A stretch of DNA of 64,000 nucleotides, taken from contig JABFGF010000002.1 of the NCBI GenBank assembly GCA_013112635.1, forward strand, positions 682,001-746,000, given 5' to 3'. Below, one piece after another: positions 42,554 to 53,746 of the stretch. The first letter of the stretch is position 1, and each line of letters begins with the position of its first letter. This stretch comes from Calditrichota bacterium (GTDB lineage: Bacteria; Calditrichota; Calditrichia; Calditrichales; J004). The translations under genes were made by a program, and so were the position numbers. The notes beneath the pieces were generated by a model, which had not been told where the DNA came from, searched no databases, and was given only the letters and a program-made list of their open reading frames with translations.

Positions 42554-43939
42554 CTATTTTGTCGGTCCTGTCATCTTCTCCGGGCGTACCCAAGCTTCAA
42601 ATTCTTCTTCGGTCAAAAAGCCTAGTTCCAATCCGGCTTCCTTCAAGGTTTTATCTTCGCGCCAGGCTTTCAATGCCATTTGCGCGGCTTTATCGTAACC
42701 GATATGGCTGTTAAGTGATGTAACCAACATCAGAGAATTTGTAAGATGGGCATTAATATTTTTCATATTTGCCTCAGTTCCGGCAATCGCTTTGTCTTGA
42801 AATGATCGACAAGCGTCGTTCAAAATATTTATAGATTGAATTATATTAAAAACCATTAATGGCTTAAAAACATTAAGTTCAAAATTACCCATGGAACCAG
42901 CCATAGCAATTGTGGTATCGTTGCCGTATACCTGGCAAACAACCTGTGTCACCATTTCACTTTGTGTTGGATTTATTTTTCCCGGCATAATGGAGCTTCC
43001 AGGCTCATTAGCGGGCAGGTTCAATTCACCCAAACCACTGCGAGGACCACTTCCCAGCCAGCGGATATCATTGGCAATTTTCATTAAAGCTGCACCCAGT
43101 GTTTTTAATGCACCCGATGCCTCAACAATTGCATCATGGGCAGCTAGTCCTGCAAATTTGTTTCGGCCTACTTTAAATTTATGCCCGGCAATTCTGCTAA
43201 TTTCTTCTACCATTTTTTGGTCATAACCAACTTTTGTATTTAACCCGGATCCAACTGCCGTGCCCCCAACAGCTAATTCATACAAATGGCTTAATGTATT
43301 TGTGATTGTTTCCTCGGCCTGCTCCAGTTGAGCGGCATATCCCGAGAATTCCTGCCCAAGGGTCAGAGGTGTTGCATCCTGAAGATGAGTACGGCCAATT
43401 TTTACAATCTTTTCAAACTCTGCCGATTTCTTTTCAAGCCCTTTACGCAAATATTCTACCGCCGGTAACAGTTTCTCTTTTAATGCAATAACTGTTGCAA
43501 TGTGCATTGATGTGGGGATTGTATCATTTGTTGATTGTGACATGTTTACATGGTCGTTTGGATGAACCGGTGCTTTTGTGCCCATTTGCCCCCCAAGCAT
43601 TTCAATTGCCCGATTAGCGATTACTTCATTCACATTCATGTTAAACTGTGTCGCGCTTCCACTTTGCCAAATTACCAAAGGGAAATGTGCATCAAGCTTT
43701 CCTGCAATAACTTCATCTGCCGCTTTTTCAATTGTTGCAGCCAACTCTTTATCAAGGCCGCTAATACTGGAGTTAACCCGTGCAGCAGCTTTTTTGACCA
43801 TTGCATGGGCACGAATCATTTCTTTCGGAAAAAACTCCATCCCAATTTTAAAATTTTCTGAAGCCCTTTGGGTTTGAGCACCAAAATATTTATCCTGTGG
43901 CACCATTACTTCACCAAGTGCGTCTTTTTCTTTGCGCAT
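42554..43939 (-). CDS. fumC: Class II fumarate hydratase
   Basis: Fumarase interconverts fumarate and L-malate in the TCA cycle. The 461-residue protein has the superfamily signature [17 protein letters not shown], with the mobile-loop catalytic serine. It also has [19 protein letters not shown], the class II fumarase-specific [18 protein letters not shown], and [21 protein letters not shown]. The length fits class II, which has no iron-sulfur cluster. AGGAGC precedes the ATG. It is a single gene with a hairpin downstream. Confidence 0.97.
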   Translation of the reverse strand: MRKEKDALGEVMVPQDKYFGAQTQRASENFKIGMEFFPKEMIRAHAMVKKAAARVNSSISGLDKELAATIEKAADEVIAGKLDAHFPLVIWQSGSATQFNMNVNEVIANRAIEMLGGQMGTKAPVHPNDHVNMSQSTNDTIPTSMHIATVIALKEKLLPAVEYLRKGLEKKSAEFEKIVKIGRTHLQDATPLTLGQEFSGYAAQLEQAEETITNTLSHLYELAVGGTAVGSGLNTKVGYDQKMVEEISRIAGHKFKVGRNKFAGLAAHDAIVEASGALKTLGAALMKIANDIRWLGSGPRSGLGELNLPANEPGSSIMPGKINPTQSEMVTQVVCQVYGNDTTIAMAGSMGNFELNVFKPLMVFNIIQSINILNDACRSFQDKAIAGTEANMKNINAHLTNSLMLVTSLNSHIGYDKAAQMALKAWREDKTLKEAGLELGFLTEEEFEAWVRPEKMTGPTK

Positions 43940-44025
43940 TTTTATGCTCCTAATTGTTGATATTTAATATTGTTTTAAAAGATTTTTAGGTGGGCTAATT
44001 TAGCAATAAAACCCGTTAGAAAAAA

Positions 44026-47000
44026 TTACTTTTTATCAAGGATGGTACGTACTTTTTCAACAAGGCTGGAAACGGAAAAGGGTTTTTGCAAAAAGTTAAT
44101 TCCCTCTTCCAAAACCCCGTCCTGAGAAATATAATCATTACTATATCCGGAAATGATCAGGTATTTTAAATTCTGATCCCTTTTAAGCAATTCGCGGGAT
44201 AACTCCTTTCCATTCATACCGGGCATAATCATATCACTTACAAGAATATCAAAAATAAGTTTGTCTTTTTCAATCATCTCCAATGCCTCATTTCCATTCC
44301 GCGCAGAATAGACTTTATAACCATAACTTTTAAGTGAAGATGAGGCAAAGCTTCTAACTCCATCATCATCTTCAACAAGTAAAACAGTTTCCTCACCTTT
44401 TAAATGATTAATATCCGATTCACTCGGGTCGCTGTCTACAAAAACTTCTTCGGTAGAAGGCCAATATATTTTAACCGAGGTCCCTTCACCTAATTCACTT
44501 TCAACGGAAATATTAGCATCATTTTGTTTAACAATTCCATAAACCGTTGCCAAACCAAGCCCTGTGCCTTTTCCTTCTGCTTTGGTTGTAAAAAATGGTT
44601 CAAAAACTTTCTGGCGCACGTCTTCAGTCATACCGGCACCATTGTCCACTATTTCGAGGCACACATGCATTCCCTCAGAACTTTCAATATGGCTTGCCGT
44701 GTAGGTCCTGTCAAAATGTATAACTGAGGTTGATATGGAAATTTGTTTTTCAGAACTATTATCTGCTTTTGCTTCGATTGCATCTCTGGAGTTTACAAGC
44801 AGGTTTAGCAAGATCTGTTCTATTTGCCCGGGATCAGCAAAAATTAATGGTAAATCTTCGTGCAGATTTTTGTTAATGGTAATATCCGCAGATATTAAAC
44901 GTGAAATCATTTTTTCCAGATTAACAATTATTTTGTTGATATCCAGAACTTCAGGCTTGTGGGTTTGTTTTCGGCTAAGAGCTAATAATTGCCTTGTAAG
45001 TTGAGATGCCTTATCGGAGGCAGAAATTATCTGATCAAAATCCCTTTTTACAGAATGGCTTGGATCGATCTTCCGGACACCAAGTTCGGCAAAACCATTT
45101 ATTATTGTAATCAGGTTGTTAAAATCATGAGCTACACCACCCGCAAGATTTCCTATCGCTTCCATTTTTTGCGCCTGAAGTAATTGCTTTTCAAGATCTT
45201 TCTTGTGGTTTTCTGCATGCAGTTTTTCAGTTATATCTGTAATGGCGGTAACAACCAAAACTTTATTGTCATATATAATTTGCTTACCGCGAATTTCAAC
45301 TGAAATTACAGTTCCGTCTTTTTTTACACTTTTCGCTTTATATGGATTTGAATCGTGATTTATTATTTTTTCTTCAATCAGTTCACGGTATTCAGATGTG
45401 GAAAGATCCGTAGATTTCAGTTTAAGAAATTCATCACGGCTATAACCAAACATATCAATTGCCGATTGATTAACCTCAACAATCTTGCCAAAATCTGAAA
45501 TTAATATGGCCTCAAATGTTGCCTTGGATAGTTGTTTAAAACGCTTCTCACTGTAAACAACTTGTTTTTGAAAATTTATCCTTTCTTCAACCTCCAGCTT
45601 TAATTGTTTATTTTTTTCGCTGATCCCATGCAACCTGTAAAGGTGGGCAGCAAAAAGTAGAATAACACTAATAACAACAATCAGGGCAATAAACCACCAT
45701 GTTTGCCAATATGCGGGCTCAACTATAACTTTGATAGAGGTTTCTTTTTCATTCCAAACTCCATCGTTATTAGAGCCTTTTACTTTGAACATGTATTCAC
45801 CGGGAGGCAGATTGCTATAAGTAGTAAAACGGCGATTGCTTTGAGGACTCCAATTCTGATCAAAACCAACCATTTTATATGTGTACTGGTTTTTGTGGCT
45901 ATGGAAGTAGTTTAGTGCTGCAAACTCAAAGCTAATGACATTGTCCGAGTGCTCAATATGCAATTCATCCAGATAAGGGATTGCCTTTTTAATTACAATA
46001 CGGTCATCAATTTTTTCATTTACACCTATTGTTTTATTATGGATCAAAAATTTTGTAATTAGTACTGGTGGAATATATTTATTGTCTTTTATGTCTTTAG
46101 GGAAAAAAGAGTTTAACCCATTTATTCCTCCAAAAAATAATTCGCCATCCGCTGATTTGTAGAACGCAGAGTTAAACTCATTACTTTGCAAACCATCATG
46201 AACATCATAATTACGGAAACTGTTTTTTTTTGGATTGAACCTGGAAAGCCCTCTGTTTGTACTTATCCATAAAATATTCTCCTCGTCTTCCAGAATACCA
46301 TAAACTACATCGTTTGGCAAACCTTCACTTTCTTTTAAATAAACAAAACTCTCCGAGTCATAATCAAATCTGTTTAAGCCTCCACCATAAGTTCCAAACC
46401 ACAACCTGCTTTCCGAATCCTGATAAATTGAAATAACATCATCATTGCTCAAACTGGTTTTGTCATTTTCATCATGTTTATAATTTTTAAAGCTGTCCTT
46501 TTCAGGATCGTACCGCGAGAGTCCGTTACGCTCTACTGCAAACCAAATATATTTTCTCCCATCCTCAAAGATAGTATAGATTTTATGTCCTGAAATTGTG
46601 TTTGGATTTGCCGGGTCATTAATAAAATGTTTAAACGTATTCGTTTCTAAGTTCAATCTACTTACACCGCTATCATAGTAACCAATCCATATAAAACCTG
46701 ATTGATCTTCAAATACCGACATAACTATATCACTTAACAGGCTGTTCTCGTTTTGCGCATCATGAACAATATATTTTACCTTTTTGGTTTTAGGATCGTA
46801 GATATTCAATCCGCCACCATCTGTCGCAACAAGAATCCGGCCATTCTTAGTTTTATATAACATAAAAATATAAGTAGAATTTAATCCTTTGTGGTCATCA
46901 CTTTGCAGCAAATGCCGAACGGTTTTTCCATCACGGTTAATTATTGAAATCCCACTTTCCCAGCTACTAATCCACAAATTTCTTTCATCATCTTCAAGAA

Positions 47001-48123
47001 TGCTGGATATCATATTGCTATTTAAAATATTGTGTTTGCCCAAATTTTGGCGGTATAAATTAAACTGTTTATTTATAGGACCCAGCTTATGCAAACCACC
47101 ACCGTTTGTCCCAACCCAAAAAAGGTCGGAATTACTTCTATATAAACTGTAGATATCATTAACCGCTAAGGATGATTTATCCGAAAAATCATGTTTGAAT
47201 TGACGAACAATTTTAATTTCCGGGCTCAATAATATTAGACCAATTGAGCTTGTCCCAACCCAAAGATAACCTGTAGTATCAGAAATAATAGTAGAAATTT
47301 CGTTTTCCTGAAAACCTTCAACTTCACGTAAAACATGGCCAAAACGATCTACATTACCGTTGTTAATATCTAGCCGGTCAAGTCCTCCATCTATAGTACC
47401 AATCCAAATTTTAGTATTATCTTTTAGATCGTTGGCCAATGAAAAAATAGAATTACCAGATAAACTATTTTTGTTCATTGGGTTGTGGCTGAAAACCTCA
47501 AAACTATTATCTTCTGCATTGTACCTGCTTAAACCGTCAAAGTAGCCACCAACCCAAATATTTCCACGGCTGTCTTCCAAAAGTCTGTAAACTGCATTGT
47601 CTGCCAAGCTGGTTTTATCTTTTGGATCATTGTAGAACCGTTTAAATGTTTCCTTGGCTGGACCCAATTTGTTTAACCCATTTTCAGTTCCAACCCAAAT
47701 ATTGCCATTCTTATCAGATATAACTGAATAGACAATGTTGCTGCTTATCGAACTGCTGTCAGTTGGATCATGCATATAACGCGTAAATTTTTCTATCCTT
47801 GAATCATATTTATTTAAGCCTCCATCCCAGGTACCAATCCATAATACACCAGGTTTACCTTCACATATGCTGTAAATACTGTTATGGCTTAAACTGTTTG
47901 TATCCGTAGGATTATTTTTTAAAACTGAAAAAGAATAGCCATCATATTTATTTAACCCATCCTCTGTACCAAACCACATAAATCCCTGGCTATCTTGAAT
48001 AATGGAGTAGATTGAACTTTGAGAAAGGCCGTCTTCCAACGATAAATGCTCGATTGTCATTATATTTTCTGACGGAAGAAGAAAATTAAAAATTATTAAA
48101 ACTAAAAATATGGTTTTATTCAT
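44026..48123 (-). CDS. Giant hybrid sensor kinase: two-component propeller - Y_Y_Y - TM - PAS - HisKA - HATPase - REC
   Basis: After a signal sequence (about 1-18), the periplasmic part contains about fourteen regulator-propeller repeats of the type NSIYSI..D..G.LWIGT.GGLNKYD (two seven-bladed propellers, about 25-700). A Y_Y_Y domain follows ([29 protein letters not shown]), then one membrane span ([19 protein letters not shown], about 800). The cytoplasmic part has PAS, HisKA with [11 protein letters not shown], HATPase_c with [14 protein letters not shown] and [13 protein letters not shown], and a C-terminal receiver (from about 1244) with [12 protein letters not shown]. Unlike Bacteroides HTCS glycan sensors, it ends after the receiver with no AraC-type DNA-binding domain. 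The ligand is unknown. Confidence 0.95.
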   Translation of the reverse strand: MNKTIFLVLIIFNFLLPSENIMTIEHLSLEDGLSQSSIYSIIQDSQGFMWFGTEDGLNKYDGYSFSVLKNNPTDTNSLSHNSIYSICEGKPGVLWIGTWDGGLNKYDSRIEKFTRYMHDPTDSSSISSNIVYSVISDKNGNIWVGTENGLNKLGPAKETFKRFYNDPKDKTSLADNAVYRLLEDSRGNIWVGGYFDGLSRYNAEDNSFEVFSHNPMNKNSLSGNSIFSLANDLKDNTKIWIGTIDGGLDRLDINNGNVDRFGHVLREVEGFQENEISTIISDTTGYLWVGTSSIGLILLSPEIKIVRQFKHDFSDKSSLAVNDIYSLYRSNSDLFWVGTNGGGLHKLGPINKQFNLYRQNLGKHNILNSNMISSILEDDERNLWISSWESGISIINRDGKTVRHLLQSDDHKGLNSTYIFMLYKTKNGRILVATDGGGLNIYDPKTKKVKYIVHDAQNENSLLSDIVMSVFEDQSGFIWIGYYDSGVSRLNLETNTFKHFINDPANPNTISGHKIYTIFEDGRKYIWFAVERNGLSRYDPEKDSFKNYKHDENDKTSLSNDDVISIYQDSESRLWFGTYGGGLNRFDYDSESFVYLKESEGLPNDVVYGILEDEENILWISTNRGLSRFNPKKNSFRNYDVHDGLQSNEFNSAFYKSADGELFFGGINGLNSFFPKDIKDNKYIPPVLITKFLIHNKTIGVNEKIDDRIVIKKAIPYLDELHIEHSDNVISFEFAALNYFHSHKNQYTYKMVGFDQNWSPQSNRRFTTYSNLPPGEYMFKVKGSNNDGVWNEKETSIKVIVEPAYWQTWWFIALIVVISVILLFAAHLYRLHGISEKNKQLKLEVEERINFQKQVVYSEKRFKQLSKATFEAILISDFGKIVEVNQSAIDMFGYSRDEFLKLKSTDLSTSEYRELIEEKIINHDSNPYKAKSVKKDGTVISVEIRGKQIIYDNKVLVVTAITDITEKLHAENHKKDLEKQLLQAQKMEAIGNLAGGVAHDFNNLITIINGFAELGVRKIDPSHSVKRDFDQIISASDKASQLTRQLLALSRKQTHKPEVLDINKIIVNLEKMISRLISADITINKNLHEDLPLIFADPGQIEQILLNLLVNSRDAIEAKADNSSEKQISISTSVIHFDRTYTASHIESSEGMHVCLEIVDNGAGMTEDVRQKVFEPFFTTKAEGKGTGLGLATVYGIVKQNDANISVESELGEGTSVKIYWPSTEEVFVDSDPSESDINHLKGEETVLLVEDDDGVRSFASSSLKSYGYKVYSARNGNEALEMIEKDKLIFDILVSDMIMPGMNGKELSRELLKRDQNLKYLIISGYSNDYISQDGVLEEGINFLQKPFSVSSLVEKVRTILDKK

Positions 48124-48289
48124 GATGAAAAGTGTTGTTTATTTACAAATATTATCGGCGCAAAAAATTAATCCTGTTAAAATAACAACAATTTTGGAAT
48201 GGATAAAACAAATAATCAACAGAAGGGGCATGTGAGAACGTTAATTAAGGCAGAATAAAAATAGTTAGGATAAATAATGAGATTGGGAG

Positions 48290-48373
48290 TGCGAAAGGGG
48301 GGACTCGAACCCCCACGGGCTTGCGCCCACCAGACCCTGAACCTGACGCGTCTACCAATTCCGCCACTTTCGC
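48290..48373 (-). tRNA. tRNA-Leu, anticodon CAG
   Basis: On the minus strand, the acceptor arm GCGAAAG (48373-48367) pairs with CTTTCGC (ending 48291), followed by discriminator A. The D arm, a five-pair anticodon stem (TCAGG/TCTGG) around loop TTCAGGG with anticodon CAG, a long variable arm (GGGC GCAA GCCC) and a T arm GGGGG-TTCGAGT-CCCCC are all present. The long variable arm and A73 fit leucine. CCA is not encoded. It lies between the two large kinase genes. Confidence 0.97.
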
Positions 48374-48443
48374 TTAATGAGTTATTAAAATTAGGAATTC
48401 TTGATGACCAAATCAATAAAGGAAAACGTACTGTTGTCCGGTA

Positions 48444-50816
48444 TTAATTTTTATCTGCTTGAAGTTCTTTTAGATTGCTTAGTAGCGATGTTAGCGTAAA
48501 TGGTTTGTGAATAAGACGCGTATTTGGTTCCAGCATCCCTCGGTCAATTACTACCTGATCTGCATAGCCAGTCATATAAAGCAGTTTAATTTCTTTATTA
48601 ATCTTTTTTACTTTCGAAGCAAACTCGCGCCCATTCATCTTGGGCATAACCACATCTGTTAAAATTAATTTGATGGTGTTCTTATTGGCATTATAAACCT
48701 TTATGGCATCTTTTCCATTGGATGATTCAAATACCTTATATCCGTTACCACAAAGTGTTTCTGAAACCAAAGCCCGAACTTTTGGATCATCTTCTACAAC
48801 TAAAATAGGAATTAAATCCGGTTCTTCTTCTTTTGGGCTTTCAGGAGATGTTAATTGTGATTTACTTTTAATTCGAGGTAGGAAAATTCGGAATTCTGTT
48901 CCCGAATTAAGAATACTGTTTACAGAAATATTGCCTCCGGATTGCCTGATAATTCCATATACCGTTGCTAATCCTAACCCTGTTCCTTTACCTGTATCTT
49001 TTGTTGTAAAAAATGGTTCGAAAATTTTATCCAGAATTTGTGTTGGTATGCCTTCGCCCGTATCCTGGATGATGAGAAGAATATAATCTCCCGGACTCAA
49101 TTCCGTCCCTTCAACCGGTATCTTATTCTTAATAGTAATGTTTTCAGTTTGGATGACTATTTTTCCACCTTTGGGCATAGCATCTCGTGCATTGACCACC
49201 ATGTTCATCAAAACTTGCTCAATTTGATTTGGATCTGCTTTTGTATTCCAAAGTCCCGGATCAAGGTGTGTAATAAGTGAAATGTTTTCATCAATTAGCC
49301 TGGAAAGCATTTCGTTTATTCGTAAAACAACGCTGTTCAAGTCCAGTACAATCGGCTCCATTACTTGTTTCCGGCTAAAAGCAAGCATCTGGCTTGTTAA
49401 GTTTGCAGCTTTCTTTGCGGCATTATCGATGTGACGTAATTTTGCACAAACAGGTGTTGACTCGTCCTCCGACATTAGCATCAACTCAGTATAACCGCGG
49501 ATTACAGTTAGCAGATTATTAAAATCGTGAGCGATGCCCCCTGCAAGTTTTCCAACAGCTTCCATTTTTTGTGAATGCCGAAGCTGCTCTTCCAATTTTT
49601 TGCTTTTTGTAACATCAACTCCAATCGAAACAACAGAAACCCTTTTTCGGATCGGGTCTTTGACTAGAGCATTATGCCATGAAATGGTTCTTGTTTTGCC
49701 ATCCCTGGTAATAATTGGTGCCGGAATTCCATCATATTTGTTGCGCCCGCTAAAAATATCATTAATAATGTTTGTGGTTTTTTCCCGGTTTACTTCTGGT
49801 ATAAATAGTTCAGTCCAGCTTTTTCCGATAACTTCCGATCTTGAATAACCCGTTAATTTTTCAGCAAAATTATTAAATTCTACAATTATATCTGGTTCAT
49901 CAATTGTAATAATCATTGTTGGTGCAGTCTGAATTACATCGCGGTTATAATCCTTTTCTCGCTTTAACTCAATTTCCGCTTTTTTACGACTGGTTATATC
50001 AAACCCAACAAATGCTGCCGATTTTCCATCACTGTATTTTTTTGCAACCAGTAAATAAGACCTGTATTCTCCATTAACATAATTATTCACTTCCTTTTTA
50101 ACAGCATTTTGATCAGACTTCATAAACTCTTCAACAAACTTTTTGAAGTGATCATTTTGTCCAACAAAGCCAACTTTTTTTCCAATAAAATCTTGCGGGT
50201 TTAGATTTTGTTTATCACACAAATACTGATTTACGCCTTTGTATTCCAAGTCAGAACTAATCCAGGAAATTTCACCAGGGATAGAGTCCAAGACGGCTTG
50301 AATTCTGGTTTTTTCCTTTTCCAGCTGTTCTTCTGCAAGGATGCGTGAGGTTACATTTTTTACGATTGTTAATAATCCTGGTTGGCCATCAGGATATTCA
50401 ATTCGTTGTTCTTGTAACTCTAAATATATCAAATCACCTTTTTTATTAACAGCCTCTATTGTATGGTTTAATACTTCACCACCTAAGACAAAATTTATGT
50501 TATTATCTACATCAGGTTTTAAATGTTCTGGAGCCGTTTTTGAAATGTGATTCCCAACAAGCTCCTCTCTACTGTAGCCCAGCAACTCGCAATAAGCACT
50601 ATTTATTTCACGAATGATTCCATCAGCATTCAAAAACAACACACCATTTGAAGTGACTTCAAAAAGGGTTTTATAAATATCAATATTTGGGGCCGAATTT
50701 TGGGAATTTGAAATTCTGGACAGTTTTTTTGATTTTCTAATCGAAGATTTTTTCTCGACTATACGGGTACTTTTTTGTGTAAGCAGGGCTGATATCCGGT
50801 TATTTTGTAGTTTCAT
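48444..50816 (-). CDS. Soluble multi-PAS histidine kinase - receiver hybrid
   Basis: The 790-residue protein has three PAS domains (about 45-165, 170-285 and 290-410; for example YKTLFEVTSNGVLFLNADG, VLDSIPGEISWISSD, TAPTMIITIDEPDIIVEFNN). These are followed by HisKA with GGIAHDFNNLLTVIRGY, HATPase_c with MNMVVNARDAMPKGG, DTGEGIP and [14 protein letters not shown], and a C-terminal receiver with phospho-Asp in LTDVVMPKMNG. The basic N-terminus (RIVEKKSSIRKSKKLSR) shows no signal or membrane segment, so it senses inside the cell. Its kinase and receiver modules resemble those of the propeller kinase on the other side of the tRNA gene. No output domain is present. Confidence 0.94.
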   Translation of the reverse strand: MKLQNNRISALLTQKSTRIVEKKSSIRKSKKLSRISNSQNSAPNIDIYKTLFEVTSNGVLFLNADGIIREINSAYCELLGYSREELVGNHISKTAPEHLKPDVDNNINFVLGGEVLNHTIEAVNKKGDLIYLELQEQRIEYPDGQPGLLTIVKNVTSRILAEEQLEKEKTRIQAVLDSIPGEISWISSDLEYKGVNQYLCDKQNLNPQDFIGKKVGFVGQNDHFKKFVEEFMKSDQNAVKKEVNNYVNGEYRSYLLVAKKYSDGKSAAFVGFDITSRKKAEIELKREKDYNRDVIQTAPTMIITIDEPDIIVEFNNFAEKLTGYSRSEVIGKSWTELFIPEVNREKTTNIINDIFSGRNKYDGIPAPIITRDGKTRTISWHNALVKDPIRKRVSVVSIGVDVTKSKKLEEQLRHSQKMEAVGKLAGGIAHDFNNLLTVIRGYTELMLMSEDESTPVCAKLRHIDNAAKKAANLTSQMLAFSRKQVMEPIVLDLNSVVLRINEMLSRLIDENISLITHLDPGLWNTKADPNQIEQVLMNMVVNARDAMPKGGKIVIQTENITIKNKIPVEGTELSPGDYILLIIQDTGEGIPTQILDKIFEPFFTTKDTGKGTGLGLATVYGIIRQSGGNISVNSILNSGTEFRIFLPRIKSKSQLTSPESPKEEEPDLIPILVVEDDPKVRALVSETLCGNGYKVFESSNGKDAIKVYNANKNTIKLILTDVVMPKMNGREFASKVKKINKEIKLLYMTGYADQVVIDRGMLEPNTRLIHKPFTLTSLLSNLKELQADKN

Positions 50817-50946
50817 TAATTGTGAAGGATGTATCCTTATAATAAGGCTTTCGACAAAACCAATGGCATTCTTAAGGGAGGAATTAGCAGAAAGAGTATT
50901 TTGCTACAGGAGCAAAAGTTGATTTTGACCAGCTGGTCTATGGAAA

Positions 50947-53352
50947 CTATTTTAGCCTATTCCAAAATGATCGTATCTCTTTTTTATAGTTTTTTGAAAT
51001 TACAATATCACCTCGTTTATCAAACCAATAACCCGGTAAAATAGAATTATATTTTTCTTCAGCAAAACGCTCGCCAATCAAAAGGATGATACCTTTATCA
51101 GTAAAGCTGCGAATTAGCCTGCCTACAGCCTGAATAACTTTGTTCATTCCCGGATATAAATAGGCATAATGCTGGCCCTGGCCATTTTTATTCTCATAGT
51201 AGCGGTTTAGCAGTTCGCGTTCATATCCAAATTGAGGTAATGCCGGACTTACAACTATTACACCAACGGCCATATCGCCTGAGTAATCCACACCTTCAGA
51301 AAACATACCACCCATAACCCCCATTAATAAATGCACTTTTTTAGAATTTTTTAAGCCCTCCAGTACTGCATCCCTTGCTTCTTCGTTCATTCCCGGTTTT
51401 TGTAGAATTTTCTCTGATGAAATATTTCCAAGAAACAGGTTTACATTTTGCATGAAATCATAACTTGGGAAAAAAACAAGATAATTCCCTTTTTTAAGAT
51501 TAATTGTCTCCTTAATTACCTCTGCAATTTTGGGATAGTTTTTTTGGCGATCCTTGAATCGTGTGGAAATATGTGGCACAATTATTATTTTGCGATTCTC
51601 TTTTGAAAAGGGTGAATCAAGTTGTAAAGTATTTGTTCTATATTCCGGAAATCCCAAAACATCACAGTAGTAGTTTATTGGGTCAAGCGTTGCAGACATG
51701 GCCAGAACAGAATGAAAACTATCTATTTTTTGACCAAGATACATTGCCGGGTCATTGCATTGGATATTTAAAATCCCGCCATCCGATGCATCATAATAAG
51801 TCACGAATGCAGCTTCCTTAAACCGGGCAACTTGCAAAAATCTTCGTAATAAGAAATAAATAGCCTCCAGCGGATCTTCAATTATCAACATGCCCTTGCG
51901 TATTTTGTAAATCAAATATGAAATATATGCCGATTCGAAAAAAGTAAACGCCTCGTCCCAGGCAACTACATTTATGTCAGTTTCAAAATACTGTTGATTG
52001 GCAAAATGTGTTTCTCCTTCCTGTTGAAACACCTCAAACAGTTTGTCTACCTCGGACAATGCTTTCTTCAGGTTTTTATAAATCTTTTCCTTCTTATTTT
52101 TTAATGAATCTCTCATTAATTGAACTTTGTTGCGTCTGATTTGTGGCGATAAATACTGACGGCCACGTTCGTACAAATTATGAGCTTCATCAATTATTAA
52201 AATCCAATCAGAATAATCTTTATAAAAGAATAAACGCCTTAGTTGTACTGCCGGGTCAAAAACATAATTATAATCACCAATTATCAAATCACAATTAAGG
52301 CTGGCATCCAGGCTTACTTCAAATGGGCATAATTCTTCCTGTTCGGCTTCACTATAAATAAGTTCCGGAGTAAGCAAGGAGTTTTCCATTAGCCTTAAAA
52401 TAATTCCCGACTCATCGCGGCGCGCTTTATATTCCCTGGCAAAAGGACAATGCGCTTCATGACAGAAATATATATCGTTGGCACACATTTTTTGAGATGC
52501 TTTGAGAAAGATAACTTTTAAGTCCAGCCCTTGTTGCAGGATTGGTTTTATAGTCTCTTTAACGATCTCCTGCTGTGATGTTTTGGATGTTACAAACATT
52601 ATTCGTTTATCACGGGCAAAGGCGTATTGAATGGCCGGGAAGAGACTCGCTGCCGTTTTACCTGTTCCCGTTGGAGCCGAAACCAGTAAGTGTTGTTTTT
52701 CCTGCAAAGCCTGATTAACCGCATCCATCATTTCATTTTGTTGCGGACGGGATTCAGACAAAGAAAATTTAACCAGACTTAATTCCGCTTCACGCCGTTT
52801 TATCTCTGCCTGATTTTCCTCAATTTCATTTACAATCTCACCAAAACGCTGCTGCAAGATTGTTTCTACCTCGGCCCTGTTATAGTTAACTGGAAAAGTG
52901 CGGTCTTTGTAATCCACCAAATTGATAAGTACCAGATATGGCACAATTTCCTGGCCATCCAACTCATCCTGCAAAAGATAGGCATAAAGCAAAAGCTGAT
53001 GAATGAAGTGTGGATACAACTCAGAATTTACTTTTGAGAACTCACCTTTTTTTAAAATAACTGATTTGATTTCTTCAATCTCAGCACGGTTTGGCAATTT
53101 AAAAACACCATCAATGCGCCCGCTAATCTGGAAAGTATAATCCAGAAAATCATAAGAACGGTTTAAAGAATACTCTGAGTGAAACATGCCTTTTTTATTG
53201 GTTCTGCCTTTTTGCAAAAAAGTTTGGGCCTGACGGCCTAGCGCACCACGCTGAGGCATGGGAAAGGATGACAATATTTGTGAGTTTTGTGTGGCGGGAA
53301 CAAGATCACGGACACTTAAAGAAATAAGTTTGTTTTCAATTTTAATGGCCAT
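50947..53352 (-). CDS. XPD/DinG-like DNA helicase with N-terminal PD-(D/E)XK nuclease domain
   Basis: The N-terminal part (about 55-175) has a PD-(D/E)XK nuclease pattern: GRIDG (Asp81), EIK (Glu94-x-Lys96) and HQLLLYAYLL (Gln119, Tyr123). The superfamily 2 helicase follows, with Walker A APTGTGKT (226-233) and four cysteines (290, 297, 302, 342) in the XPD 4Fe-4S arrangement. DEAH (388-391) and motif VI QAVGRLIRS near the C-terminus complete it. XPD-family helicases unwind 5' to 3' in repair. The fused nuclease suggests processing of flaps or damaged ends. Such fusions occur sporadically in bacteria. It is likely a housekeeping repair gene, though helicase-nuclease fusions also occur in defense. 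Confidence 0.9.
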   Translation of the reverse strand: MAIKIENKLISLSVRDLVPATQNSQILSSFPMPQRGALGRQAQTFLQKGRTNKKGMFHSEYSLNRSYDFLDYTFQISGRIDGVFKLPNRAEIEEIKSVILKKGEFSKVNSELYPHFIHQLLLYAYLLQDELDGQEIVPYLVLINLVDYKDRTFPVNYNRAEVETILQQRFGEIVNEIEENQAEIKRREAELSLVKFSLSESRPQQNEMMDAVNQALQEKQHLLVSAPTGTGKTAASLFPAIQYAFARDKRIMFVTSKTSQQEIVKETIKPILQQGLDLKVIFLKASQKMCANDIYFCHEAHCPFAREYKARRDESGIILRLMENSLLTPELIYSEAEQEELCPFEVSLDASLNCDLIIGDYNYVFDPAVQLRRLFFYKDYSDWILIIDEAHNLYERGRQYLSPQIRRNKVQLMRDSLKNKKEKIYKNLKKALSEVDKLFEVFQQEGETHFANQQYFETDINVVAWDEAFTFFESAYISYLIYKIRKGMLIIEDPLEAIYFLLRRFLQVARFKEAAFVTYYDASDGGILNIQCNDPAMYLGQKIDSFHSVLAMSATLDPINYYCDVLGFPEYRTNTLQLDSPFSKENRKIIIVPHISTRFKDRQKNYPKIAEVIKETINLKKGNYLVFFPSYDFMQNVNLFLGNISSEKILQKPGMNEEARDAVLEGLKNSKKVHLLMGVMGGMFSEGVDYSGDMAVGVIVVSPALPQFGYERELLNRYYENKNGQGQHYAYLYPGMNKVIQAVGRLIRSFTDKGIILLIGERFAEEKYNSILPGYWFDKRGDIVISKNYKKEIRSFWNRLK

Positions 53353-53405
53353 AAATTAAGAATAACGAAAGACAGTTAAAGATGAAAGAAAGAAATGCGG
53401 TGAAT

Positions 53406-53591
53406 TTATAAAGTTGGCCATCCTTCAATGTTTTTATCATCAATGGCAACAAGAAAATCAATATCTTTTGTAGCTCTTGGATTTCTATAAATGCCAACAG
53501 CCCATCCACCAAGCAAGAGATAGCGAACATTATTTTCGTTTAAACACTTTATAAACTCTTTGAAGTCTTCCGGTAGTTGCTTCATCGCCAT
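53406..53591 (-). pseudogene. Truncated nucleotidyltransferase (MNT/AbiEii-like), N-terminal part only
   Basis: Sixty-one residues match the start of small nucleotidyltransferase-like proteins: EDFKEFIKCLNENNVRYLLLGGWAVGIYRNPRATKDIDFLV, containing the GGWAV...DIDFLV active-site motif. The frame then stops after IDDKNIEGWPTL, where family members continue for about 80 more residues. The remaining gap to the helicase gene (53353-53405) is too short to hold the rest. I read it as a gene truncated by deletion. The start may be ATG 53591 or 53585. It overlaps the upstream small gene by about 60 bp in another frame. Confidence 0.65.
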
Positions 53592-53727
53592 AGAAACATT
53601 CCCGTAAATAGGTTATGGTTTTTAGTTTTTCTTCAACGCTTGTATTGGTCCAATATTTTTTATCATTTATTTCAAGGTCTTGTGCTGTTCCCGAAATTAT
53701 CTGATTTCTATTCATTTTCTTCTTCAT
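53530..53727 (-). CDS. Small conserved protein paired with the nucleotidyltransferase
   Basis: This 65-residue protein contains VEEKLKTITYLRECFYGDEATTGRLQRVYKVFKRK, a conserved sequence type found directly before MNT-like nucleotidyltransferase genes in many FCB and other bacteria. Its last 20 codons overlap the start of the truncated nucleotidyltransferase in a different frame, and both readings look like real protein. The function is unknown, though such pairs resemble toxin-antitoxin or defense accessory pairs. With its partner broken, it may be decaying. Confidence 0.7.
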   Translation of the reverse strand: MKKKMNRNQIISGTAQDLEINDKKYWTNTSVEEKLKTITYLRECFYGDEATTGRLQRVYKVFKRK

Positions 53728-53746
53728 TTAAAGTATCTCATTTTCA

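Noticed and set aside
48216-48416. A 66-codon minus-strand open frame
   Set aside because: It covers the tRNA-Leu gene and translates it; no protein-like features.
50829-51044. A 71-codon plus-strand open frame near the helicase gene end
   Set aside because: It runs into the antisense of the helicase gene and has no recognisable domain or ribosome site.
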